From: Kiritimatiellota bacterium B12222
GTDB lineage: Bacteria > Verrucomicrobiota > Kiritimatiellia > SS1-B-03-39 > UBA6053
Length of the DNA: 64,000 nt
Direction: 5' to 3'
Assembly (NCBI GenBank): GCA_029719485.1
Contig: CP120722.1
Location: 2,108,001 to 2,172,000 of the forward strand
The notes under the pieces were generated by a model that saw only the letters and a list, made by a program, of their open reading frames with translations, was not told the DNA's origin and searched no databases. Numbering within the stretch: position 1 is the first letter of the stretch; every line of letters starts with the position of its first letter. Both the position numbers and the translations under genes were made by a program. Below, one piece after another: positions 52,861-61,198 of this stretch.

Positions 52861-53958
52861 ATGAAATCTCAGGTCCCATTCAGTGAACGCGAAAGTGCCT
52901 GGAGGGAACCGCTTGAGCTTTTAAAGGGAAAATGGCCGGCCTTTGTGTTTGGGGCGGGGGTAGGGGCTCAACTGCCCGTGTTCCGTTTTTCCTCTGTGAT
53001 CCGTCAGGAATTTGAACCTTCTCTCATTTATTTGATGGAAAATGGCTATCATACGGTGCAGAGCGCGGAATTGGAGGCGATTTTGCGTGGGGACAAGCCG
53101 CCGGATCCTAAAGCGGTGATGTTGTGTTTTGATCATGCCTGGGCGAGTTTGTGGACCATTGCCGCGCCGCTTTTGGAGCGTTATAATTTTACGGCGGTGA
53201 CCTATGCGATTCCGGGGCGTATTCATGACTCAAAAGCGTTGCGTCCGGTTTGGGGTCAACCAGAGCATGACCCGGATGTGGATCGTACGGAGAATCTCTT
53301 TTGTTCGTGGAAGGAATTAAAAGCCTTGAGTGATGGGGGACGGGTGGAGGTTCAGTCCAATGGCTGGTCGCATGGGAAAATCTTTTCGCATGATAAATTT
53401 GAGTGTTTGGTGATGCCGGAAACGCGGATGCATCCGTTGAGGTGGCCGATGGTGAGTGATCCGGGTGAAGAGTTGAAGCTGTTGTCACGCTCACGTATTT
53501 TTCATCCCTTGTTGCCCTTGCGTTCGCGCTTAAGTGATGCGTTGCGACATGATGTGGATCCACTGGTTGTGGATGCGATTCGAAATGATCCTGATGCGGC
53601 CCCGTATTTGTTCCAGAAATATTTTTTGCAGGTGGAAACGGAAGAGGATCGTGTGTCTGCGATTCGTTTTGAGTTAACGCGTTCCAAAGAACTCTTGGAG
53701 CATCATTTGGGAAAAGAGATTCATCAGCTTTGTTTTCCGTGGGGTGTGGGGGGCAGGCTGGCGGCGGGGATGTTGTCTGACTTGGGGTATCGCACGGCAT
53801 TTGCGGATCGGCAGGCTTCATTTTTGGCAGTGAAGGCAGGTCAAAACCCTTTGAAATTGGGGAGATTGCCCTGTGAATATATCCGAGCCTTGCCCGGGAA
53901 ACCTCGAAAATTGTATTTTCGGATTCATCAAGCGAATGCCCAAAGTCGATTCAGTTGA
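52861..53958 (+). CDS. Polysaccharide deacetylase (NodB-like) family protein
   Basis: The 365-residue product has no signal peptide. Its NodB-like motifs are atypical: CFDHAWAS occupies the place of TFDDG, keeping the first Asp (base) but with His where the second, metal-binding Asp is usual. QSNGWSHG corresponds to the H-x-x-x-H metal motif region and CFPWGVGGRLAAGMLSDLGY to the later R-x-x-x-G block. Intracellular NodB-like enzymes can act on lipid- or nucleotide-linked sugars. It starts 2 bp after pyrD and precedes a GT39-like membrane protein by 64 bp, so a role in surface glycan synthesis is a fair inference. Confidence 0.8.
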   Translation: MKSQVPFSERESAWREPLELLKGKWPAFVFGAGVGAQLPVFRFSSVIRQEFEPSLIYLMENGYHTVQSAELEAILRGDKPPDPKAVMLCFDHAWASLWTIAAPLLERYNFTAVTYAIPGRIHDSKALRPVWGQPEHDPDVDRTENLFCSWKELKALSDGGRVEVQSNGWSHGKIFSHDKFECLVMPETRMHPLRWPMVSDPGEELKLLSRSRIFHPLLPLRSRLSDALRHDVDPLVVDAIRNDPDAAPYLFQKYFLQVETEEDRVSAIRFELTRSKELLEHHLGKEIHQLCFPWGVGGRLAAGMLSDLGYRTAFADRQASFLAVKAGQNPLKLGRLPCEYIRALPGKPRKLYFRIHQANAQSRFS

Positions 53959-54022
53959 TTTCTTCCCTTGATGGATCAACAAGAACCCTCTATCTTGTCT
54001 CCCACTTTAGGAGATATTTTTT

Positions 54023-55744
54023 ATGGCGAAAACGTATAATTCAAGCGCACAGAATCTGGTGTACCACTTAGAAGTAGGAGTTGGACCTGCGATTCTTAAA
54101 TCGTCTTTGTATATTTTATTTATGGGTTTGATCGCCTTGTTGTTTGTGGCGACGCAGTATCAGGGCTTTAACAGTCCCCGGGCCATGGATCAGGCGCAGC
54201 TGGCGCGTAGCTTTTCTGAAAGTGGAAAATTGCATACCCGGGTGGTGCGTCCCGGGGATATTTATTTCTTGCAGGAGCAAGGAAAGTTAACCCAGCTTCC
54301 CAATGAGCCCTTGTTGGCGGGTAAACCTGATTTGGTCAATGCGCCAGTTTATCCCGTGTTGTTGGGAACAGTGTTTAAAGTGTTTGGGACCTCTTTCCCG
54401 CAGGCGGTGGCGGCCAAATATGCACCTGAACAATGGGTGATCATCCCCATTAACTTGGTGTTTTGTTTTATTTCGGCATTCTTTGTGTATCTGATGGGCC
54501 GACAACTGTTCAGTCCGCGGGTGGCCTTTACGGCGGTGACCATCTTTCTGTTGAGTGCGCAAGTGTGGGCGGGTGCGGTATCGGGGACTGAAATCTCTTT
54601 TGCGCTGATGTGTTATGTGTTTGCGATGTGGTGTTTGGTGTCGGTCCTCACGGCGGCTGCTCATGAAGAGGTGAAAGGTGTAAAACTTTTATTGCCCATC
54701 CTGTTGGGATCGGCTGCGTTGTTGTTGCTCTTTTTGACTCGATATGCGTCGGTAGCCTTGATCCCCGGATATATCTTGGCGTTGTTTTTAGGTCTGGGTA
54801 AAAAAGCATGGCTTCCGGTGGGCGTGTTGGTGGCAATTTTGTTGATTGGCGTTTCTCCGTGGATTATGCGCAATATGTCGGTTTCGGGTACGCCCTTTGG
54901 GTTGGCGCCCTATTATGCTTTGCATGGGGATGTTCAGGATTTTTATCAACGGAGTTATGGTGAAGTCAATGATGCGGGGGCTTCGCTTTTCCGTGGAATC
55001 GTGGTGCGCGTACTGTCCTCTGCACAACAAGCGATGGAACTGGATGAAGTTCCTTTGGGCTCGGGTATTGCGATTTGTTTGTTTGTGGTGACCTACTTTT
55101 ACAATTTTCAGCGCGTGCAGGTCAGGGTGATGAGATGGGGGATTTTGCTGTCCTTCCTGTGCTTAATCTTTGCTGCCGGGCTGTTTGGTCGGGATCAATT
55201 TCAAGTGGCTCATTTGTTGTATCCGCTGGTGTTGCTGTATGGCACGGCCTTCTTTTATCTCATGCTTGATCGCATGCAGATTACAGTGCAGATTGTGACC
55301 CTGTCCTTGGTGACTTTGTTTGTCTTTTTGCAATCCATTCCCTTGTTGGTCACCTTGATGCCTCCGAAACCCAGTAGTTATCCTCCTTATCGGGCGAGTG
55401 ATGTTTCGTTGATTTCCGATTTCTTTGAACCCCAAGAATTGTTGTGCACGGATATGCCTTGGGCCACGGCTTGGTATGGTGGACAGTTGTCCTTGTATTT
55501 GCCGGTGTCTGTGGATCAATTTTTTGAAATAAATGACCGTCTGCAACCGGTGAATGGTCTGTATATGACCATGATCAGTCGCAATCGTCCTTATCAATCT
55601 GATTTGGTGCGGGGCAATTTCCAAAGTTGGAAACCCATCATGGATTTGAATCCTTTGCCACGTGGTTGGCCGCTGATGGCGGGTTTTCCGATTCGTGGGC
55701 ATGAGTCTGTGATTTTGGCGGATAGCCCCCGCTGGGAAAGATGA
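54023..55744 (+). CDS. GT39/ArnT-like membrane glycosyltransferase
   Basis: The 573-residue integral membrane protein has about 10-12 hydrophobic segments (for example 28-46, 130-150, 200-225, 255-275, 345-390). The first periplasmic loop contains NSPRAMDQAQLARSFSESGK, a place where PMT/ArnT-type GT-C enzymes carry the catalytic acidic residue (the MD pair). The C-terminal part (from about 455) is a soluble periplasmic domain. GT-C enzymes transfer a sugar from a polyprenyl phosphate donor to lipid A, proteins or glycans. Its 3' end overlaps nth by 4 nt. Substrate unknown. Confidence 0.75.
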   Translation: MAKTYNSSAQNLVYHLEVGVGPAILKSSLYILFMGLIALLFVATQYQGFNSPRAMDQAQLARSFSESGKLHTRVVRPGDIYFLQEQGKLTQLPNEPLLAGKPDLVNAPVYPVLLGTVFKVFGTSFPQAVAAKYAPEQWVIIPINLVFCFISAFFVYLMGRQLFSPRVAFTAVTIFLLSAQVWAGAVSGTEISFALMCYVFAMWCLVSVLTAAAHEEVKGVKLLLPILLGSAALLLLFLTRYASVALIPGYILALFLGLGKKAWLPVGVLVAILLIGVSPWIMRNMSVSGTPFGLAPYYALHGDVQDFYQRSYGEVNDAGASLFRGIVVRVLSSAQQAMELDEVPLGSGIAICLFVVTYFYNFQRVQVRVMRWGILLSFLCLIFAAGLFGRDQFQVAHLLYPLVLLYGTAFFYLMLDRMQITVQIVTLSLVTLFVFLQSIPLLVTLMPPKPSSYPPYRASDVSLISDFFEPQELLCTDMPWATAWYGGQLSLYLPVSVDQFFEINDRLQPVNGLYMTMISRNRPYQSDLVRGNFQSWKPIMDLNPLPRGWPLMAGFPIRGHESVILADSPRWER

Positions 55745-56394
55745 CCCGGCAAGAACGTGCAGATTTGGTGCGGCAGCGTCTACAGGAACTGTACCCTGAT
55801 CCGCCGATTCCGCTGGACCATACGGATGCCTACACCCTGTTGATTGCGGTGTTGTTGTCAGCGCAGTGCACGGATATTCGGGTGAATCAGGTGACGCCTG
55901 CGTTATTTGCGTTGGCGTCGACCCCACAGGAAATGATTAAGGTGCCGGTGGGAAAAATTCGGGAAATTATCCGCCCTTGCGGATTGTCGCCCCGGAAATC
56001 TAAAGCGATTTCCGAGCTATCTCATCTCTTGCTGGATCAGCATGAGGGAAAGGTGCCTGATGATTTTGCATCATTGGAGGCCTTGCCGGGGGTGGGACAT
56101 AAAACGGCATCGGTGGTGATGTCGCAAGCCTTTGGCCATCCCGCATTTCCTGTGGATACGCATATTCACCGTTTGGGCCAACGTTGGGGATTGACCAAAG
56201 GCAAAAATGTGGTGCAAACCGAAATGGACCTCAAAAAGGTTTTTCCCAAAGAGAGTTGGAACCTGTTGCATTTGCAAATCATTTTTTATGGGCGCGAATT
56301 CTGTACTGCCCGGGGCTGTGACGGCACGGTCTGTGAATTGTGCCGGCGCTGTTATCCCGATCGCAAAACGCCCCCCAAAATTAACAAAGCGTGA
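55741..56394 (+). CDS. nth: Endonuclease III, DNA glycosylase/AP lyase
   Basis: This enzyme removes oxidised pyrimidines in base excision repair. The helix-hairpin-helix motif LEALPGVGHKTASVV holds the catalytic lysine K121, and VDTHIHR holds the aspartate D139. The 4Fe-4S region reads C188-TARG-C193-DGTV-C198-EL-C201-RR-C204. The usual spacing in E. coli Nth is C-x6-C-x2-C-x5-C, so one cysteine is extra and the spacing is altered. The 217 residues otherwise fit the family. It is coupled to the GT39-like gene by a 4-nt overlap, an unrelated partner. It faces the SGNH gene convergently. Confidence 0.95.
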   Translation: MTRQERADLVRQRLQELYPDPPIPLDHTDAYTLLIAVLLSAQCTDIRVNQVTPALFALASTPQEMIKVPVGKIREIIRPCGLSPRKSKAISELSHLLLDQHEGKVPDDFASLEALPGVGHKTASVVMSQAFGHPAFPVDTHIHRLGQRWGLTKGKNVVQTEMDLKKVFPKESWNLLHLQIIFYGREFCTARGCDGTVCELCRRCYPDRKTPPKINKA

Positions 56395-56412
56395 TTTCGG
56401 AAGCTGGGGGTA

Positions 56413-57027
56413 TTATTTTAAAGCTTGGTATGCATTCAGCCATCCGGCGATGAAGCTGGCTTGTTTTTCGCGGATGTGATCATTGAAATGCACGTGATCA
56501 CAGTAAAGGTCGTCTCCTAAGTTTTGTGTAAAACCAAAAAGATCGATGATGGGGATGCCAGCTTCTTTCATCAGCCGGGTCGCTACTTGATTGTAGGCTT
56601 CGCAGTCGGCGATAAATCGGTGAACGCCCATATTTACATTGTGAATTTTCTCGTCACAGGGCGTGGTATTTATCCAGACCAAGGTGGTTTTCATCTCTTT
56701 CGCGAGTTGAATCATTTCTTTTAAATTCTTTTCGTAGTTCTCAATGGAGACCATTTTTTCCCCAGTTTGGGGATTGGTTCGAATGTCATGGAGGCCACAA
56801 TTGATGAGGAGCAGGTCGGCATCGATAGGATCTGATTGGGCTTTTGATTTCAGGAAGTCCAAAACGCGCTCTGAGTTGCCTCCGTTCGCTCCTTGAGGCT
56901 CATCAAGATTGAGGAGAGCTTCTTCTTCACCTTCTTTTCGACTGTAGTGAATGATTCCTTGCAGATAAGTTTTAAGGTAGGGGCCGTACTGAATGGAGAT
57001 GCTGTCACCGATAATGTAAATTTTCAT
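56413..57027 (-). CDS. SGNH/GDSL hydrolase, cytoplasmic
   Basis: This 204-residue protein has no signal peptide and begins MKIYIIGDSISIQYGPYLKT, block I with the nucleophilic Ser in GDS. Block III reads LLINCGLHDI, with His where the usual Asn of GxND lies. Block V has CDHVHFND giving the Asp and His of the catalytic set. It is probably an esterase of small acylated sugars or lipids. The neighbouring kdgK-eda genes are on the other strand, divergent by 200 bp, so a shared role in sugar use is possible but unproven. Confidence 0.85.
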   Translation of the reverse strand: MKIYIIGDSISIQYGPYLKTYLQGIIHYSRKEGEEEALLNLDEPQGANGGNSERVLDFLKSKAQSDPIDADLLLINCGLHDIRTNPQTGEKMVSIENYEKNLKEMIQLAKEMKTTLVWINTTPCDEKIHNVNMGVHRFIADCEAYNQVATRLMKEAGIPIIDLFGFTQNLGDDLYCDHVHFNDHIREKQASFIAGWLNAYQALK

Positions 57028-57227
57028 GTATGTGTGATAGCGTTGGTTGGCGACAGATCAATACTGTATTGACGATTTTTGGAGAGATGAAGGGAGGCTT
57101 TCTTTTTCGGGGAATTAAATTTATTCCGTATTTTTATATGAAAGTGATGCTGAAACCGTATGTAGCATTCATGGGCTGCGATTTGTTTCTCGTTGCCTTT
57201 ACTCTCTGAATCATATATGATCTGCAC

Positions 57228-58322
57228 ATGACAAAAATAATCTGTACATTTGGTGAAATTATGGGCCGTTTTCAACCCGAGGGCTTTGCCCGGTTGAAGC
57301 AGGCCTTGCCTGGTCCGTTAAATTTAACTTTTGGAGGTGCGGAGGCCAATGTGGCTGCATCGATCTCCATGATGGGGAAGCCCACACGGTTTATTTCGGC
57401 CTTGCCTCAAAACGATTTGGGAGATGCCTGCATTTCCTTTTTGAAAGGGTTGGATGTGGATACCTCCGCAATTGTGCGCACGAAGGGGGGGCGTTTGGGG
57501 CTCTATTTTATTGAAGCGGGGGCCAATCAGCGTCCTTCCAAAGTAGTATATGATCGTGCGAATTCTTCCATTAGTGAAACGGAAGCGGCGACGTACCATT
57601 TTGATGAGGTGCTCAAAGATGCCGCGTGGTTGCATTTAAGTGGGATTACACCTGCGCTTTCCGCAGCGGCGGCTGATGCGGTGATCTCCGCCGCCCAAGC
57701 GGCCAAAGCTGCGGGCATTACGGTTTCGTGCGATTTGAATTTCCGTAAAAAACTGTGGGATTGGAAACCGGGGACGGATGCCAAAACTTTGGCCCGCGAA
57801 ACCATGAGTCAGGTGCTTCCTTTTGTGGATGTGGTGATTGCCAACGAAGAAGATTGTTCGGATGTGTTAAACATTCAGATCGAAGATCAAAATATTCATT
57901 CCGGAAGTTTGCAGATTGAAAAATATCCGGAAGTGGCCCGTGAAGTGGTCAAGATGTTCCCCAATGTCAAACAAGTGGCCATCACTTTGCGTGAAAGTCT
58001 GTCGGCGTCTCATAATAACTGGGGGGCGATGTTCTTTGATGTGGCCTCGGACACGCCGTATTATGCGCCCCTGCAGGAAGGTGTCTATCAGCCTTATGAA
58101 ATTAAAAACATTGTGGATCGGGTAGGGGGAGGCGACTCCTTTGCGGCCGGACTGATTTGTGCATTGAATGATGATGAGTTGTCTGCACCAGAAAATGCGA
58201 TTGCCTATGCGGTAGCGGCTTCTTGTTTGGCGCATTCGATTTTGGGTGACGTGAATTATAGTACGCGTGACGAAGTGGTGAATCTCATGGGCGGTAACGC
58301 GTCAGGGCGGGTGCAACGATGA
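57228..58322 (+). CDS. kdgK: 2-dehydro-3-deoxygluconate kinase (PfkB family)
   Basis: This 364-residue kinase phosphorylates 2-keto-3-deoxygluconate, the product of alginate, pectin or other uronate degradation, to KDPG. PfkB features: FGEIMGRFQP at the N-terminus, GGAEANVAASISMMG, VSCDLNFRKKLWDWK with the KDG kinase-type DxNxR block, VVIANEEDCSDVL, and the catalytic Asp in DRVGGGDSFAAG. The stop overlaps the eda start by 4 nt, so KDPG is handed directly to the next enzyme. With eda it forms the lower Entner-Doudoroff branch. Confidence 0.93.
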   Translation: MTKIICTFGEIMGRFQPEGFARLKQALPGPLNLTFGGAEANVAASISMMGKPTRFISALPQNDLGDACISFLKGLDVDTSAIVRTKGGRLGLYFIEAGANQRPSKVVYDRANSSISETEAATYHFDEVLKDAAWLHLSGITPALSAAAADAVISAAQAAKAAGITVSCDLNFRKKLWDWKPGTDAKTLARETMSQVLPFVDVVIANEEDCSDVLNIQIEDQNIHSGSLQIEKYPEVAREVVKMFPNVKQVAITLRESLSASHNNWGAMFFDVASDTPYYAPLQEGVYQPYEIKNIVDRVGGGDSFAAGLICALNDDELSAPENAIAYAVAASCLAHSILGDVNYSTRDEVVNLMGGNASGRVQR

Positions 58323-58948
58323 TTGATTTTGATCTTTATCCTGTGGTGCCGGTGATTGTGTTGGACAACGCGGATGACGCGGTGCCGTTATCCGAAGCCT
58401 TGCTGGCGGGGGGGATCAATATCATTGAAATCACTTTCCGAACGGAAGCGGCTGCCGAATCGATTGCTCGCATTGCTGACCAATTGCCCGAAATGAAAGT
58501 AGGCGCAGGAACGGTGGTCACCGCTGAGGCGGCACAGCGTGCCTATGACAGTGGCTCCTCCTTTGCGTTGGCTCCGGGATGCGATCCGGAAACGGTTGCC
58601 TTTTTTAATGCCAAAGGGGTTCCGTTTATCCCGGGAGTGATGACGCCGAGTGATTTGCAAGCGGCCTACAAATTGGGCTGTTCCTTTATGAAGTTTTTCC
58701 CCGCAGAAGCCGCGGGTGGCGTTTCGATGTTGAAGAATTTGATTGGGCCTTATCAGCATTTAGGGATCAAATTCTGTCCCACGGGCGGTATTAACCTCAA
58801 AAATATGGGTGAATACTTGGCCTTGAAACAAGTCTTTGCCATTGGGGGATCCTGGATTGCCACGCGTCAGCAGATTTTGGACAAAGAGTGGACTGCGGTC
58901 ACCGCGCAAGCGGCTGAAGCAATGGCGCAAGCTAAGGCGGTTCGATAA
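58319..58948 (+). CDS. eda: KDPG aldolase (2-dehydro-3-deoxyphosphogluconate aldolase)
   Basis: The 209-residue product carries the aldolase Schiff-base lysine K125 in MKFFPAEAAGG, the proton-transfer glutamate E37 in IIEITFRTEAA, and the phosphate-binding blocks VGAGTVVT, LAPGCDPET and PFIPGVMTPSD. It splits KDPG into pyruvate and glyceraldehyde 3-phosphate. The gene starts inside the kdgK stop (ATGA) and is followed by avtA after 2 bp, giving an operon that makes pyruvate from ketodeoxy sugars. It may also act on 2-keto-4-hydroxyglutarate. Confidence 0.96.
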   Translation: MIDFDLYPVVPVIVLDNADDAVPLSEALLAGGINIIEITFRTEAAAESIARIADQLPEMKVGAGTVVTAEAAQRAYDSGSSFALAPGCDPETVAFFNAKGVPFIPGVMTPSDLQAAYKLGCSFMKFFPAEAAGGVSMLKNLIGPYQHLGIKFCPTGGINLKNMGEYLALKQVFAIGGSWIATRQQILDKEWTAVTAQAAEAMAQAKAVR

Positions 58949-58950
58949 TT

Positions 58951-60204
58951 ATGGAATGGAAATGGTCAGCCCACGGCAGCCGCTTTGCGCAGGCCTCCGG
59001 TATTCTTGAACTCATGAATGATCTCGGAGAGGCCATGGCCTCCGGAGATGAAACTCTGTGCATGTTGGGTGGAGGGAATCCTTCGCCCGTTCCTGAAATG
59101 CAGGCCTGTTTCCGCGAGCAGTGGGCGGCCCTGTTGGCACGTCCCGAAGAGTTGGATGCGGTGTTGGGAAAATACGATACCTCGCAGGGATCGCCTGCCT
59201 TTATTCAGGCTCTGGTCGATTTTTTAAATGAACGCTATGACTGGGGCATTGGCCCTGAAAACGTAGGCATTAGCAATGGCAGTCAGACGGCCTTTTATTA
59301 TTTGTTTAATCTGTTGGGGGGGGAAGGTAAAAAGATTTTGTTGCCCTTGTCTCCCGAATACATTGGATATGCAGAGCAGGGGATTGATGAAACTTTGTTT
59401 AAATCTGTGCATGGTAAACTCGTAGAAACGGGACCGCATCAGTTTAAATATCATATCGATTTTGAGGCCTTGGAGATTGGAGAGGATTTTGCCGCCATGG
59501 CGGTTTCCCGTCCAACCAATCCCACTGGAAATGTGCTCACGGATGAAGAAGTGGCGCAGCTTTCGGAATTGGCCAAAGCGAAAGGCATTCCTTTGATGAT
59601 CGACAATGCTTACGGGGCACCTTTTCCGGGGATTTTGTTTCGGGACGTGAAACCGATTTGGGAGCCTCACATCATTTTATCCATGAGTTTGTCCAAATTG
59701 GGACTGCCGGGTACCCGTACGGGGATCGTGGTGGCTGATGCGCCCGTGATCAAATTGCTTTCCTCTGTGAATGCGGTGGTGGGGTTGGCCAATGGCAATG
59801 TGGGGCAGGCCTTGGTACGTCCGCTCTTGCTGAGTGGGGAACTGGAAGGCTTGTGTCAGAAATATATTCGACCTTTTTACGAAGAACATAGCCTGCAGGC
59901 GGGGGAATGGTGGCATGAGGCTTTGGGCGAGTCTGTTCCGTGGATGCGTCATGAAGCCGAGGGATCGATGTTTCATTGGGTGCGTTTTCCCGGATTGCCT
60001 GGTGGATCGCGGAGCTTGTATCAACGTCTGAAAAAACGGGGTGTATTGGTAATTCCCGGAGATGCCTTTTTCTATGGATTGGATGAATCGCCGACAGAAC
60101 AGTCGGAATGCATCCGGGTTCATACGGCGATGGATCCCGAAAAAGTGAAACGGGGCATTGGTATTATTGCTGAAGTTGTGCAAGAGATGTACGCAGAACA
60201 ATGA
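58951..60204 (+). CDS. avtA: Valine-pyruvate aminotransferase
   Basis: The 417-residue class I PLP aminotransferase contains LGGGNPSPVPEMQACF at the N-terminus, YDTSQGSPAFIQALVD, SNGSQTAFYYLFNLL, and the PLP lysine K249 in SMSLSKLGLPGTRTG; the final block EQSECIRVHTAMDP holds the substrate carboxylate arginine. The whole layout matches AvtA, which exchanges the amino group between valine and pyruvate, making alanine. It begins 2 bp after eda, the pyruvate source, so the operon could couple pyruvate from uronate use to branched-chain or alanine metabolism. The stop overlaps the next gene by 4 nt. Confidence 0.92.
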   Translation: MEWKWSAHGSRFAQASGILELMNDLGEAMASGDETLCMLGGGNPSPVPEMQACFREQWAALLARPEELDAVLGKYDTSQGSPAFIQALVDFLNERYDWGIGPENVGISNGSQTAFYYLFNLLGGEGKKILLPLSPEYIGYAEQGIDETLFKSVHGKLVETGPHQFKYHIDFEALEIGEDFAAMAVSRPTNPTGNVLTDEEVAQLSELAKAKGIPLMIDNAYGAPFPGILFRDVKPIWEPHIILSMSLSKLGLPGTRTGIVVADAPVIKLLSSVNAVVGLANGNVGQALVRPLLLSGELEGLCQKYIRPFYEEHSLQAGEWWHEALGESVPWMRHEAEGSMFHWVRFPGLPGGSRSLYQRLKKRGVLVIPGDAFFYGLDESPTEQSECIRVHTAMDPEKVKRGIGIIAEVVQEMYAEQ

Positions 60205-61088
60205 TCAGCATTATCACCAGTTTTTATAATCAGTATGGCATGAATAAACTCTTTTTAGAGTTTATTGAGAAATACACCACGCTTCCGTACGAGATCATTG
60301 CGGTGGACAATATGTCGGACGATGGCAGTGGCGACTTGTTTCGTGCGCACGGGGCGACGGTGATTCGCAATGAGGCCAACTTCAATTATCCTCACTGCCA
60401 AAATCAAGGGGCAGCGCTGGCCCAATATGAGTATTTATTCTTTTTGAATAATGATCTTTTGGTTTGTCCCGATTGGGATACGCGTGCCATTGCCTTGATG
60501 AAGGAGCAGGGCTTAGACTTTGCCTCGGCGATTGGTACCAATAAAATGATGACCAAAAAACGCACCCGGGTGCATGTTAAAAGCTGGTATGCGATTCGGT
60601 ATCCTTTTTTAAAAATCAGCAATGGATACCGCTCTCTGAAGTTGATGCATCGCGTGTTTTTCTTGGGTCAGTATGAAAGGTTTTGTCGAAGGCTTCGCAA
60701 AAAATATGCGGGCTGTACGGCTGAAGGGATTGCGGGCTTCAATGTGTTGATGACGCGACGGGGCTGGGATTTGATCGGAGAGTGGGATGAGCGCATTCAG
60801 GCTGCAGATTACGATGTGTTTTTGCGGGCCAAAGATCGCGCGGTAAAGCATGGTGATGTGAAACCCTTTCATGTGTTGTGGGAGCTGTATTTCCATCATT
60901 ACATGCGCCTGACCTTTAAGATGAAATATCCACCCTTTGTGGGGCAGGAAAATATCATCATGCCGTCGATTAAATGGACGGAAGCCGTGATTCAAGAGTA
61001 CATGTCCACTGCCGATCGACTGTTTTTCCAGTCGAATCGTAGTTCTGCCCGAGAACCGACGGATCAGTATAAACAGTTGGAAGAGTAG
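60201..61088 (+). CDS. Family 2 glycosyltransferase
   Basis: The 295-residue protein has the GT2 nucleotide-sugar fold: SIITSFYNQYGMNKLFLEF, the UDP-binding DNMSDDGS, and LFFLNNDLLVCPDW holding the acidic metal site (NND in place of DxD). A later block EWDERIQAADYDVFLRAKDR is the catalytic-base region. It lacks membrane segments and is probably peripheral to the inner membrane, adding sugars to a surface glycan. The ATG overlaps the avtA stop by 4 nt although the functions are unrelated. Confidence 0.88.
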   Translation: MISIITSFYNQYGMNKLFLEFIEKYTTLPYEIIAVDNMSDDGSGDLFRAHGATVIRNEANFNYPHCQNQGAALAQYEYLFFLNNDLLVCPDWDTRAIALMKEQGLDFASAIGTNKMMTKKRTRVHVKSWYAIRYPFLKISNGYRSLKLMHRVFFLGQYERFCRRLRKKYAGCTAEGIAGFNVLMTRRGWDLIGEWDERIQAADYDVFLRAKDRAVKHGDVKPFHVLWELYFHHYMRLTFKMKYPPFVGQENIIMPSIKWTEAVIQEYMSTADRLFFQSNRSSAREPTDQYKQLEE

Positions 61089-61198
61089 GGGCGGCGAGGT
61101 GATCGAAGCTTTCTTATGGCGATAAACGTCATGGATTTAAGATGGATTATACTGAAATATTCTTGATTGTTTAAAGTATAAATTGGAATCATGTGTTT

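Noticed and set aside
53189-53821. A 210-residue minus-strand frame in the deacetylase gene
   Set aside because: His/Pro-rich, without any domain, and lying wholly opposite a gene with recognisable NodB-type blocks.
55163-55927. A 254-residue minus-strand frame across the GT39-like and nth genes
   Set aside because: Rich in Gln/His/Arg and covering two real genes in a coupled operon; a typical antisense shadow.
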